A stretch of DNA of 64,000 bases from Trichopria drosophilae (taxonomy: Eukaryota > Arthropoda > Insecta > Hymenoptera > Diapriidae). This document shows positions 54,333 through 64,000 of the stretch, piece by piece. The translations under genes were made by a program, and so were the position numbers. The first letter of the stretch is position 1; every line of letters starts with the position of its first letter. The stretch is taken from contig CM059586.1 in assembly GCA_030407085.1 (NCBI GenBank), positions 89,339,501 to 89,403,500 of the forward strand, written 5' to 3'. The notes under the pieces were generated by a model that saw nothing but the letters and a program-made list of their open reading frames with translations, searched no databases and was not told the DNA's origin.

Positions 54333-54430
54333 GCAATTATTTACAACGTTGTTTACAATATTTATTACATTATTTATATATTGTCTACTTAATTATAATG
54401 ACCGAAAAATGCCAAGATCTTCTTCAATCA
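54333..54430 (+). repeat. direct repeat of 53839-53920
   Basis: ATTTACAACGTTGTTTACAA ... TATTGTCTACTTAATTATAA ... TGACCGAAAAATGCCAAGAT matches 53839-53920 with one extra roughly 17-bp AT segment. This is a local duplication about 0.5 kb apart. Confidence 0.65.
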
Positions 54431-54789
54431 GATACTACCTAGAAAGATTTGGAGCGAATAAATGAAGTAATTCTTGTTAACTTGCTGATTGTAATATTAT
54501 AAATATTCGCAAGGAAAATTTGGAAAAACTTCTTGGTAAGACGGTTTCAAATAGTGTCTTCAAAAGCGTACCCATAATATGATACGTGCCGTTATCAGTT
54601 GGATTTGTAGGAAATATATTTTATATTTAATTTTACAAAACTTTAATTAAATACATACACAATATTGACCCCTATTACGAAAAGTATCATTTTTGTGTGT
54701 TATTTTAAATGCAACCATGTTAGTTTTCGTACGGGGCGTCAATATTTATTTGAAAAAGAACAATATTCAAAGCATTTCTAGTCACTGAT

Positions 54790-54850
54790 TTAACCCATTA
54801 AGGACCAAATGTACATTTTAACATGCAGTTTTCACGGTACTTTTTTGTAT
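54790..54850 (+). mobile_element. lone TTAACCC terminus (piggyBac-like fragment)
   Basis: TTAACCCATTAAGGACCAAATG has the TTAA-CCC form of a piggyBac-type end, but no matching right end was found, so it is probably truncated. Confidence 0.35.
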
Positions 54851-54859
54851 TAAAAAAAA

Positions 54860-56150
54860 ATGAAAAAAATTGGAATGATTCTTTCTTATTGTCCAATATC
54901 TGTTCTTTCGAATAGTATATCGAAAAATACTGAAAATTTAAAAATGATCGAAATATGAGCATTTATTAAATAGTTAGAGTTTTTTAGGTTTTCTTTTCAT
55001 TTATCGTTATTTTTTATCATATCCCGTATTAAAATACCTCGGATATAAATATCGCCTCAAAAATATTTGGAATTTTAATTTTAATCCATATCTATTGACA
55101 ATATACATATACAAGTATATACGAAATGTATCAGAAATTTAATCACAACTCGTTCATATTGCGGGAACAATTTACACGTGAATATTATATAATAGGGTAA
55201 ATCCAGGAAACGGTGAACTGTAATTACAATGAAAATGTTTATTTTGATTTTCTTATCAAGAAAATTAGGTTTTCTTGGAAATCGAAATTAGTTGTGATTA
55301 TATTTTGCAAGTTGTATTAGTTATATTCCTACGCCAATTAATATGTTTATTAACATGTATTCACTGTCACACTTGAGCATATATTTTTATTAGTATACAG
55401 GGGACACCACCTCTCAGGGAATATATTGAAGGAGAAATTACTACCGAAATTGGACCTGAACGATAGAAAGTTAATTCGAAAGTTTAGAAAACAAGTAATG
55501 AATTTTGCAATAACTCGGCGGATTTTAAAGGTATTTCAGCGAATGAGGGCTCATTTGAAACATTTTTTCAAGCGTTACAACTTTTGTACAAGATAATCTG
55601 ACCTTCGATGGCTATTTATTTATTTATTCATTAATATTCAACGAATGGAATTGCCCTTTTGACAGAATTTTTGCTTGGATGGATTTGCCCTTATGACAGA
55701 AAAGACACTACAAACTTTTTGCAAGAGCTGCAGATCCGTCTTGAGAGATGCACCATGCGTCACATATATCGAGAATGTAGGAAACTGCAAAAACCTAAAC
55801 GGTCCTTACACACCGGATCTTTTAATCTTTTTACTATAATCACCATTGTTTTTATGAATTGGGTTACCAAAGTTAGAATAGCCATTTTGAATTTTCAATA
55901 TCTGAGGTCGGATTTGTTATATGCTACCTCAAAAATCCTAGTATAGCATTGGTTGCCAAAATACGTTAAATACTTTTCCTAGTAATGCTTTTTTAAAAAA
56001 AAGTATCTATTTATTTATATCAACAAATTTGCAACAAATATTTACTAATTGCATATAATTTCAGGTTCTTTGACATGTTACGACATTAAAATACCAAAAA
56101 AATAAGAATCCATAAAATGTTGACTTAAAAACAAAAAAAAACCGTGAGGA
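54860..56150. other. AT-rich stretch with repeat fragments
   Basis: TATACAGGGGACACC near 55395 resembles the TATACAGGGTCATC end of the element at 58946, without a partner. A decayed dispersed motif lies at 55885-55930 (GCCATTTTGAATTTTCAATA, then CTGAGGTCGGATT). The 95-codon frame at 55659-55946 overlaps it and has no domain. Confidence 0.35.
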
Positions 56151-56315
56151 AATATGTGGTATAGATGCTATATCCCCATGCCGCGTATAGGGTTTAAAGT
56201 ACAGCATTGGCCATGAGTCGATTTCCGCCAGAGAAACATCTTCGAAACGTAAACAAACAACGTGGCTCGTCTTAATAATAGCGAACTGCTGCCTGAAAAC
56301 GAAATCTAAAACTTG

Positions 56316-56391
56316 TTTTCCCGAACGGGGATCGAACTCACGACCTACGACTTCGTATAGTCCGGTACGCTACCGCCTGATCCACGAAGCC
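56316..56391 (-). tRNA. degenerate tRNA-like sequence, probably SINE head or tRNA pseudogene
   Basis: On the minus strand: GGCTTCGTGGATCAGGCGGT, then AGCG, then GGTCGTGAGTTCGATCCCCG. This matches pol III box A (TGGATCAGGCGG) and box B (GAGTTCGATCC) at tRNA spacing and total length of about 76 nt. The acceptor 3' half (GTTCGGGAAAAC) does not pair with GGCTTCG, and the anticodon stem is poor, so a working tRNA is unlikely and no anticodon is called. A tRNA-derived SINE is the best guess. Confidence 0.5.
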
Positions 56392-56403
56392 AAGAAACTA
56401 TTA

Positions 56404-56666
56404 CAGTAAAACCCCTCTTACTTGAACACTCGCTTTCTTGAACACCCCGTCTATTTGAACAAAATAACCTCGTTTATTTGAACGATTTCTACTTCCCCGT
56501 ACCCCCACTACCTGCTCTTACGCGGATACAAATTCCAATGCGCGTGCGCTACTCACGCCGGACGGGTATATTGCGCGAGGAGTGGGGACAACTGTAAGCG
56601 TTCAAATAAACGGGGTCGGAGGGGAAATGCTGGCTCGACCCTGTTCAAGTAAGAGGGGTTTTACTG
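56404..56666. mobile_element. Tc1/pogo-type MITE, CAGTAAAACCCCTCTTACTT ends
   Basis: 263 bp with near-perfect inverted ends: CAGTAAAACCCCTCTTACTT and, inverted at the right, GTTCAAGTAAGAGGGGTTTT. TA precedes the left end; the right flank is AA. A subterminal GAACA/TGTTC repetition (CTTGAACAC, TTTGAACAA, TTTGAACG) lies in the left half. The GC-rich centre is non-coding. It sits 12 bp from the tRNA-like sequence. Confidence 0.8.
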
Positions 56667-56669
56667 AAT

Positions 56670-58430
56670 TATATTAATTTCAATTCAAATTATCCTTTAA
56701 TTCACAAAATTGGAGTTGTTTTTGGGTTAATATATCTTTCACATATAAAATTTAGAGAAAAGAACTTAAATATAGTTGTAATATAGAGAACTACTTAAGT
56801 TTCCAACTACTAGATTGTTTGCCTTATATTGCCATTCCAAAAAAGTCAAAGAAAGTACTTCTCCGCCAGTTACTATAGAAACAAACAATTTTATGTAATT
56901 TGACGGATTTTTTTATTTGTAGATTTGACGAGTAAAGTAATTAAATAATTATAAATAGTTTTTAACCGTTCTGGGAGAAAAGAAGAGCAAATGAATGCAT
57001 ATAAATATAAAAATGAGCAGGCTATTCAGTAAAAGTTTATGTTAGACATTGATAATGTATCAGCTTCTGTGTTCTGTTTGCAACATGGGTAAGAATTGTC
57101 TTTTTTCGGCTTTTGTATGGATCTTAATAAAGAAAAGTTAAAAACATTGATAAGTAACATGACATTGGCGATCAGCTTAAACAAATGGACACAAAATCAA
57201 CAACAGTTATATCAGGATTATAAAATTGTATGTGCAAAAGTTAAATGATACAAAAATAGAACTTGATCTCTTCTTGTCTACATTTCGAACATTCGATCGG
57301 TTAAAATAGTATGCTGATTCAGATATGAAACTTTTCGTCTTTCTTAATAATTACGCAAAGATAAAAAATGTAATGATAATTTGTTTTTGTATGTTTATTC
57401 AAATTATGAATTTTCACCACAACTAACAATTGTAGCTTTCATGATCACGAGAGAAAAGCAACAAATCAGTAACGAAAACAGGTTGGTTGCACATTGCGAT
57501 TATTATTGCCTTTACATACCTGTCACTAAGCACAAGAATGCGGTCAGATTATCGTTTTTTTAAATCAATGCGGATAGTAATATTTATCTTCACCCCATTG
57601 ATTAACGAGACAGGCAACAATTGTCGACAGTGTCGTTACTAATTGTTTCTCAATCTATCAATTACTTTACGAAATGTGTATACATATATAGTTTGATTTA
57701 CATATTTATAGTTTTTGATTATTTTAAATTTCTTCGATCTGGATCATAGCTGGTGATGAAACTTAACTTTATAGTAAATATTTGAACCTTTTTGTCAAAG
57801 AAGTAAAAAAATTATGTAAAACGAGTTTTAATATATCTATTCGAAACGAAATATAATAGAACTCTCTACATAAGAATAGTTTTATAAACATGGAAAATGT
57901 TTTACACGGAAATAAATAAATAATTAAAACAATTAGAAAGAGTTTTGCTATTTCACAACTCTCCTTTGAATTATAATTTCAGAAATCTATTATGTTCAGC
58001 GAAACAGAAACAACCAAGAGACTAGTCTGAAGCACAAAATTTTAAAAATTAGTCTAAAATGTTGATTCCACTTTTTTAAATTTCAAAAATTTGATGTTCA
58101 ATTCCTATCCATTTTTTCATGCGTGGTGTACTCAGGCAAATCCATATTGTCATATTGATCGATATATCCTTGGACTTGTCGGATCATTTTGATCAATCTA
58201 TTGAGTCTTGATTTGATAATTTTTTAATTTCATTCTACAACGAGGGTTTGATCACTGTTATACCTTCGCCACAACGTTGTGAATCAGCAGTTCTTACAAC
58301 ACCTTCTGGCCAATAAAAGATATTATCTTGAAATTCTGATTCAGAAATTGTCGAAAAACAATTCATAACTTTTGCATTGTGATAATGCATTTACTTATTC
58401 TTTGTTGCTTTATTTACCAGTACTAATAAT
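56670..58430. other. AT-rich stretch, nothing recognised
   Basis: No terminal repeats, tandem arrays or convincing exons seen. A 60-codon frame at 57381-57563 has no motif. Confidence 0.35.
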
Positions 58431-58945
58431 GTATACCCTAAGGTTTTAATGGTCGTTGAATACGAATTTGAAATCAAGGCGGAGAATTTCAAAATACTGG
58501 AACCAATACGACCACTAAAATAGAAAAAGTTGTTTTCTAATATTCTCGACGGAAAAATCGATCTGCCAATAAACGTAACATCTCAAAAATATTTCCGTAC
58601 ACTGAGCAAAAATCCGCAGTTGAATTGACTTTATCACATAATTGGAAAAATATAGTTAAAACTACTATGAAAAATAGTTAAATTTATCACTTTCATAGTC
58701 GATTTTACTATAATTTTTGTAAACGAATGGTGGAAGGGCTTTGAAATAAAACGCGTGATTTGATCGGCCACGAGAAACTATTTAAAATTTATTGCGATCA
58801 ACCGGTGACGATCCGATCGCGACGCGGACTTCCTAACCCGACGACGTCCCTAAACGTACTGAAAAAAACCCGATCGTCAATTTTTTACATCTTAGTTCGT
58901 TTCAATTTCTCGAACATTTAAATAGACTACAACGTCATATTATAT

Positions 58946-59692
58946 ACAGGGTCATCGAAAAGTATCGGACCCCCCTAATATCTTCAGTTAGAATGCACTT
59001 AGGAGAAAATATCCAATAGCAAAGTTGTATGGTTTCGTGCGGGGAGTAAGATGATGACCTTGACTTTGACCTTGACCATGTCCTTCAAGGTCATTTCAAG
59101 GTCAATCTTATTTTTTTAAATAGAACCCCCTACATTTTATTGCATATTCTTATAGCTTATCTCGAGAGCTTTCCAAAACACTATAATAAAATATTTTTTT
59201 ATTAAGTACTTTTTGAGTTATAAAGGTTTGAAGTTAACAATTTTTTGACACAAAATGTATAATATTTGTAAAATATTATTTAGTTTTCAGTAATCATAAC
59301 CTTAATACTTTTGTGCGCGGAATAATGAGACCAATTAATTGGTTTAAAGAAAATACATTAATCGGATCCCCCTAATATTTTCAGTAAGAATGCATTTTGG
59401 AAAAATGCCAACCTTTATAACTCAAAAAGTACTTAATAAAAAAATATTTTATTATAGTGTTTTGGAAAGCTCTCGAGATAAGCTATAAGAATATGCAATA
59501 AAATGTAGGGGGTTCTATTTAAAAAAATAAGATTGACCTTGAAATGACCTTGAAGGACATGGTCAAGGTCAAAGTCAAGGTCATCATCTTACTCCCCGCT
59601 TGAAACCATACAACTTTGCTAATGGACATTTTCTCCTAAGTGCATTCTAACTGAAGATATTAGGGGGGTCCGATACTTTTCGATGACCCTGT
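58946..59692. mobile_element. 747-bp palindromic element with TCAAGGTCA arrays
   Basis: Ends ACAGGGTCATCGAAAAGTAT and, inverted, ATACTTTTCGATGACCCTGT. ATAT lies outside both (58942-58945 and 59693-59696), a probable 4-bp TSD. The arms are about 300 bp and nearly identical (TCCTAAGTGCATTCTAACTG, TTTGGAAAGCTCTCGAGATA, AAAAAGTACTTAATAAAAAA). Each arm carries four exact TGACCTTGA/TCAAGGTCA words within 50 bp (59055-59104 and 59534-59583). The centre repeats the left terminus weakly (AATCGGATCCCCCTAATATT at about 59360). No coding capacity. Confidence 0.8.
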
Positions 59693-59795
59693 ATATCGAT
59701 TATACTATTCGAAATACAAATACTTTTATCGAGATCGTCACCATTTCGAAGGGCCTTTTACATAATTTACCTAACAGGTCTGCTTCATTTTGAGA

Positions 59796-59866
59796 GGTAC
59801 CCCCATTCGGGTGTGCAATGGCGTAGGGAAAACCACCTCTGTGGGAAAAAACCTACGCCGGGTACC
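59796..59866. ncRNA. compact stem-loop, possible structured RNA
   Basis: GGTACCC (59796-59802) pairs with GGGTACC (59860-59866). GGCGTAGG (59820-59827) pairs with CCTACGCC (59852-59859), abutting the first stem on the 3' side. CCAC-CTCT-GTGG (59833-59844) forms an apical hairpin, between GAAAA and GAAAAAA strands that could stack as G-A pairs. The 17-nt 5' bulge could itself form ACCC/GGGT. The fold is clear; identity is unknown. It may belong to a retroelement or be an independent RNA. Confidence 0.4.
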
Positions 59867-59899
59867 GCAGTTGATAAAACATCGATTCCGTCCGTAACA

Positions 59900-60110
59900 A
59901 TTTTGTTACTCCAACTATCTCCTCATAGTTAAAACAATCAAGTATGTAGAATGATTTAAATAAATATAACAAACATACTTAAAATAACTATAATCTAGTG
60001 TAGTCCTCATTTCGCACTATGTCTCGTAGTAAATCTTTATAATTACGATTATTCATAGTTAAAGTTTGTATTTACTATAAATTCATAGTAAAGACGGCCG
60101 CACCCGGTGT
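59900..60110 (+). repeat. CATAGTTAAA / TTTACTATGAA motif cluster
   Basis: Several copies of CATAGTTAAA, TTCATAGTAAA and TTTACTATAA occur here. A similar cluster lies at 58640-58710 (ATAGTTAAAACTACTATGAA, TTTCATAGTCGATTTTACTA), so the two clusters bracket the 747-bp palindrome and the stem-loop. Confidence 0.4.
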
Positions 60111-60584
60111 GTTTTGATGCCGCCAGGTGGCGACGCGGCGTTCGCAGCTTTTTTTTCTTCGAGCTTGTGGCTCCCGTTATTGAAGTGGATTTTCATTTGG
60201 ACATAAGAAGGATCATCGGGCGACAAGATATGATAATACATAATGCATGTCATATACACACGTGTACTAGTTACGCGACATTGAAATTTTTGTGTATAAT
60301 GACATTGCATAATACATTTTTTAACTGGAGTGTGACATTCACGAACTTAGCGCAGTATTGATTTTTGATTTTCTCTTTGTTTCCTTGTTTATCTTAAACC
60401 TTTTCATATGCTATGCGATATATATAGTTTACAAATATTTTAAAAAAGTAAACTAGATGCCTTCGACCCGGGTGCCTATAATTTTGTCTAAATTCGTATT
60501 GCAGTTCCCTGACGAAAGGCTGATGCTTCCGGGAATATTCCCATTTTAACACTGCCAGGAAAGAAGTTATCTTGTTCCTTAAAT

Positions 60585-61042
60585 AGGGTGAATATGCCAA
60601 TGAATGGACGGTTAAGCATTTTTCACACTTTGATCGATTGTAACTTTTGAATTCTTTTATGAAAATTTAATTACGATACCACCATTAGAATCGTTAGACT
60701 CTGCTCTTTATGACCGTGTAGTTCAACCTTTGATTTTATTAAATTATTAACCTCGTCTTCATGCGTTTGTAAAAAAATCCGCTAAACCCCAATGAATAGA
60801 CGGGTTAAATCCAATGGGACGTTTTCAGTACCAGTTTTGGATGGCTTTAAAACTTTGCTTTGATTTTACAAAATAATAAACACTGGAAGATCAATAGTAC
60901 TGTAAATATTGTTTTGAATGTTCAAAGAACATAAAAATATGTATTTTGTTGCATGTTGTGCATCATACATTCATAAGAAATAGAAATATGTAGAAACTCG
61001 TCCATTCATTGGTAGTCGTCCATTCATTGGCATATTCACCCT
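60585..61042. mobile_element. MITE, AGGGTGAATATGCCAATGAA ends
   Basis: The left end AGGGTGAATATGCCAATGAA and right end TTCATTGGCATATTCACCCT are perfect inverted repeats over at least 26 bp including the GGACG that follows. ATTCATTGG repeats twice at the right and CCAATGAATAGACGG lies internally (about 60788). 458 bp, non-coding. TSD unclear. Confidence 0.75.
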
Positions 61043-61059
61043 GTATTAAAATTGAAAAT

Positions 61060-61260
61060 GAGCATTTTCAAAACTTCGACCCCGACCGCAGGTCAGCCAA
61101 AGCACTGATAAATGAGCACGTCTTGTTCACACTGATGCTCAAAAAACGCGGTTTAGTCGAGTTTTTGACAGGTCGGGTTGCAGAAAATAAATTTTGTTAT
61201 ATGTGGGATACTTCGATTTCCGTTTTTTACGGCATTGTCGTTGATTTTACGAAGCAATGA
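61060..61260 (+). CDS. weak exon-like frame, unknown product
   Basis: The frame ending at TGA 61258-61260 reads plausibly over its last 65 codons (NFDPDRRSAKALINEHVLFT, LMLKKRGLVEFLTGRVAENK), but upstream codons belong to the neighbouring MITE. No initiation or splice signals are clear and no domain is recognised. Confidence 0.15.
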   Translation, partial: EHFQNFDPDRRSAKALINEHVLFTLMLKKRGLVEFLTGRVAENKFCYMWDTSISVFYGIVVDFTKQ

Positions 61261-61381
61261 ATATAACCTTTTCTGTAGAGAATTCGATGTTCTATATTTT
61301 TTGTTTGAAACACTTTTTTGTACGATTTGTATTTTTTATTAAAAAATGGAAAAACGTGTTTTTTGAGCGTTTTTTTGTTAA

Positions 61382-61512
61382 CCCCCCCCCCCCATAATCT
61401 AGTATGCATTGTCTCCAAAAACTAATCAGATCTAAGTTTGGCGAAGAGAAACCCAAATCCGTTTGTACCTTTGAAATTCGTCCTGCCAGTCGCGAGACGG
61501 ACGGACGGACGT
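61382..61512 (-). repeat. C12 run followed by dispersed block and GACG repeat
   Basis: Twelve C at 61382-61393, then the reverse copy of the GATCTGATTAGTTTTTGGAG block found at 51640. GACGGACGGACGGACG lies at about 61497-61512. Confidence 0.55.
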
Positions 61513-61529
61513 ACAACCTAACGGACACC

Positions 61530-62590
61530 AATTTTTTTATTGTTGCTTTGCTGTAATTTCATTACTGTTAATCAGTTGGTCAAGTTCGTACTGAATTAAA
61601 CTTCAATTTCAGTGAATATATCACACAATCATAATTGTTTCCTCAATGTATGTTTTACATACTATTTAGATAAGTAAAGTAATAAATAAAGAAATAACAA
61701 TGCAGTAAATTTTTCTTGATTTATTTGTACAAATTGCGTAAGAAAATTCTGACGTCTCTGCAGTGGTAATATAGCATTTTCGTTAAAAATAGTCGTAATT
61801 TGTAATACGTATCCTGATCCTGTTTATAATCATGTCGTTAGCTTCACGCAGTAATTCATTAACGGATATAAAAATAGATTCCTTGAATTGCTGAATAGGA
61901 AATAAAATATTCTTCGTCATTGTAAATTAAAACTAACTGCTACTCATCACTTGTAATACCGACACCCTACTGTTTTTACATTAAATGGAACGAACAATCG
62001 ATTACAATTTAAAAATACCTAAAGACAAGATAATTAAAATCGTCTCATTATGAATGATTTGTACTTCATTATTGCGGAATCACAACATTGAAAAGTATAA
62101 AAATAGATAATGAAAACACGCTCTTAACATAAATACATACAATTCTACAGATATACTTTTTATATTTGAACGTAACACTGATACAAAAACAAATTAAAAG
62201 TCCAGAAATGTTAATACAGTCCCCAGTTGCTCTCTGTTTCCTACATTCTAAATAAACTTTTTTACTACATAGATGAGTAATAATAAAATATAGAATACTA
62301 CATTAGAAAAATAATTATTTTTTCGTTCAATTCTTGGGAGATTTTGGCGGCCAGAAAGAACGAAAGTACTGTCATATCGTTCTCTATAGTAATGCATCAT
62401 TTTTTTTTCTTTAAGATATTCAAATTTCATAAGAAAAAAGCACATCGAACCCTATCTACATGAAATTCGGTTTTCTATAAAAATACAGGAATGTTAAGAA
62501 AAGATGATATAATTACTACCTCAATCCTTATAATTGGAAATAGATTAAGTTAATTGCGAATAAATTAAATAAATTAGTTTTTGAAAAATA
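61530..62590. other. AT-rich stretch, nothing recognised
   Basis: No repeat pairs or exon signals. Confidence 0.35.
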
Positions 62591-62599
62591 CTAAGAATG

Positions 62600-63425
62600 A
62601 AGTTCTTAGAATTCATTGAGAAATATTGTAGAATTTTTTGGACAATATCTTCAGAAATTTGTTATCTACATTGTTTCAAAAATTTAATTTATCTACGAAA
62701 CATTGTGTAAAAATTGTACTGTCTTCTCCGATTAATTCTAAGCATTTTTTGTTATTTGCAATTTTTTTCTAAAAGTTAATAGTTTACGAGAAAATAATCT
62801 TACGCATAATATTTGTAATTCAAATATTAAATAAACTATGAACTTTTGGAAAAAATTGTAAAGATAAAAAATGCTTAGAATTCATCATTAAATATCCCTA
62901 AAATTTTTTCAAATTTCTCAAAAATAATTTAGAGTTTTGATAAAAATTTAGAATAGAATTTCTCAAAATATCATATAAAAAATAAGACCTTTTCATATTT
63001 AGCATTTGTTTTAAAAAAAAAGCTCACAGTTTTTGAGTTAGACCGTTCAAAAATTCTCAAAGAAATTTTCATTGAGGACACCATTTTGAGTACTTTGATG
63101 TGGGGTTATTCAGCTTTTTCTTAAAAAATTTGTTCTTAAAATTCAAATATTTTGACAGACTTTGTACATAGTTTCAACAGAATATTGTAATAGCGCAAAT
63201 AAAATTAAGAAGAATAAATAATTCCCAATTGTTCGGCAATTTTGTTCAAGATTGGCGCCATATTGGAATTCTTGATGACTAAAACTCAATTTCGACCTCG
63301 GAATCTTGCAGAACTACCTTGAAAATAATAGGACATGCACCTTTCAATTTTTGTTAACTTTAATTTTGATACAAAATATTTAATTGATATTGAAACAAAA
63401 AAACGTTCTTTGAACGTAAATCGGT

Positions 63426-63427
<2 letters not shown>
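62600..63427 (-). mobile_element. inverted, partial copy of the piggyBac-like repeat (copy 3)
   Basis: Read on the minus strand it starts TTAACCGATTTACG (63427 downward), then TTTCAATATCAATTAAATAT, TTCCGAGGTCGAAATTGAG and CTCAAAATGGTGTC, colinear with 1257-1640. An internal palindrome at 62728-62891 (TTCTAAGCATTTTTTGTTAT and complement) matches blocks at 1.7 and 37.6 kb. The far end is not defined. Confidence 0.55.

Positions 63428-63453
<26 letters not shown>
63425..63453 (+). repeat. (AAT)n microsatellite
   Basis: About nine to ten AAT units next to the TTAA end of the neighbouring repeat copy. Confidence 0.9.
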
Positions 63454-63456
<3 letters not shown>

Positions 63457-63539
63457 TCCAATAGTAATTATTATTACAAGAATAATAACACGAGAAGTAA
63501 AAATTAAAATACAATACCCATTATACATTAAGAATTAAA

Positions 63540-64000
63540 TTTATTCATTTTAAAGGAAGAATTTAATAGCATTTCTGAAACCTATAAAATGAACAAAATG
63601 CGAAAATTAAATTGAAAATGTAATATAGTACATTGTTTTTCAAGATATGTTTAATTTAAAATAAGTTTTCGAATCAAATTGCAACATATTACAGCATTCA
63701 AGGACTGTATTTACAATTAGTAGGTTTATAAGAAATCATTAAGGCAATCAAATTCCAATGTAAATTAGTCACACTGAACTGCGATGAACATATATGAGAT
63801 AATCGAGTGCAATGAGCAAATAGATGGTTAAGAAATGAAGTGAAAAATAAAACGAGGAAATAAACCATGGGAATAAGAGGAACAAGGGAGTGAATTGTAA
63901 GGGTGGAATCAGTAATTATAATCGATCCCTAACATAAGGTTCACTGCTTGAAGGGAGCGCTGCCATTTGTGGGAAATAATTGAGATATTTTCCACTCGAT
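63540..64000. other. window edge, nothing recognised
   Basis: AT-rich, slightly more G/A-rich on the plus strand toward the end. No feature supported. Confidence 0.4.

Noticed and set aside
56316..56391. functional tRNA gene
   Set aside because: Acceptor and anticodon stems do not pair. Only the internal pol III boxes are kept, so it is reported as tRNA-like only.
1..64000. bacterial or phage origin, or endogenous viral genome
   Set aside because: No dense coding, ribosome-binding sites, operons or viral structural or replication genes could be recognised; content is typical of animal nuclear repeats.

Overview
This window reads as repeat-rich, strongly AT-biased nuclear DNA from a eukaryote, most likely an insect. 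Evidence: in 64 kb there is no convincing intact multi-domain gene, no operon and no rRNA. The longest open frames are about 110-136 codons and mostly lie in repeats or lack an ATG. The recognisable content is typical animal mobile DNA: a Penelope-like retroelement with a GIY-YIG endonuclease, TA-flanked pogo/Tc1-type MITEs, TTAA-flanked piggyBac-type MITEs, 8-bp-TSD hAT-type MITEs and a 9-bp-TSD Foldback/MULE-type element. Assignment to an insect, and possibly to Hymenoptera, is inference from base composition and element mix, not from a host marker gene.

Layout. 0-6 kb: a palindromic MITE (47-469), a truncated piggyBac-like repeat (about 1257-1760), a hAT-like MITE with minisatellite arms (3384-3829) and a pogo-like MITE (5571-5807). 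6-18 kb: the ACACAGGACC repeat family (a 1.35-kb element and a head-to-head pair), four copies of a short CTTGACGTGATAG-type motif, a roughly 172-bp tandem array (14.7-15.2 kb) and a piggyBac-like MITE (16877-17431). 18-26 kb: a degenerate minus-strand Penelope-like element (about 20.69-22.65 kb), a second pogo-like MITE, a 10-bp GATCGAAAAA-type minisatellite and the best host-exon candidate (25677-25792). 26-30 kb: AT-rich sequence with little recognisable content. 30-35 kb: three large palindromes and the second hAT-like MITE. 35.7-37.7 kb: a nested structure in which a 1.27-kb Foldback-type element with 147-bp tandem repeats sits inside one of two copies of a local repeat. 39-45 kb: further inverted-repeat elements and a few GC-richer exon-like patches. 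45-56 kb: the third pogo-like MITE, a palindrome at 48.6 kb and a local duplication at 53.8/54.3 kb. 56-64 kb: a tRNA-like sequence next to a CAGTAAAACC MITE, a 747-bp palindrome carrying eight TCAAGGTCA sites, a compact hairpin at 59.8 kb, another MITE at 60.6 kb and an inverted relative of the 1.3-kb repeat near the right edge.

The region looks like a gene desert or very large intron used as a sink for non-autonomous DNA transposons. The elements are mostly long inverted repeats that could fold back as RNA or single-stranded DNA, and at least one nesting event can be reconstructed exactly. I found no evidence of a cooperating gene set. The most notable items are the Foldback insertion with its reconstructable empty site, the minisatellite-armed hAT-like family, the eight nuclear-receptor-type sites in one mobile palindrome, and the Penelope remnant with a hammerhead-like motif.
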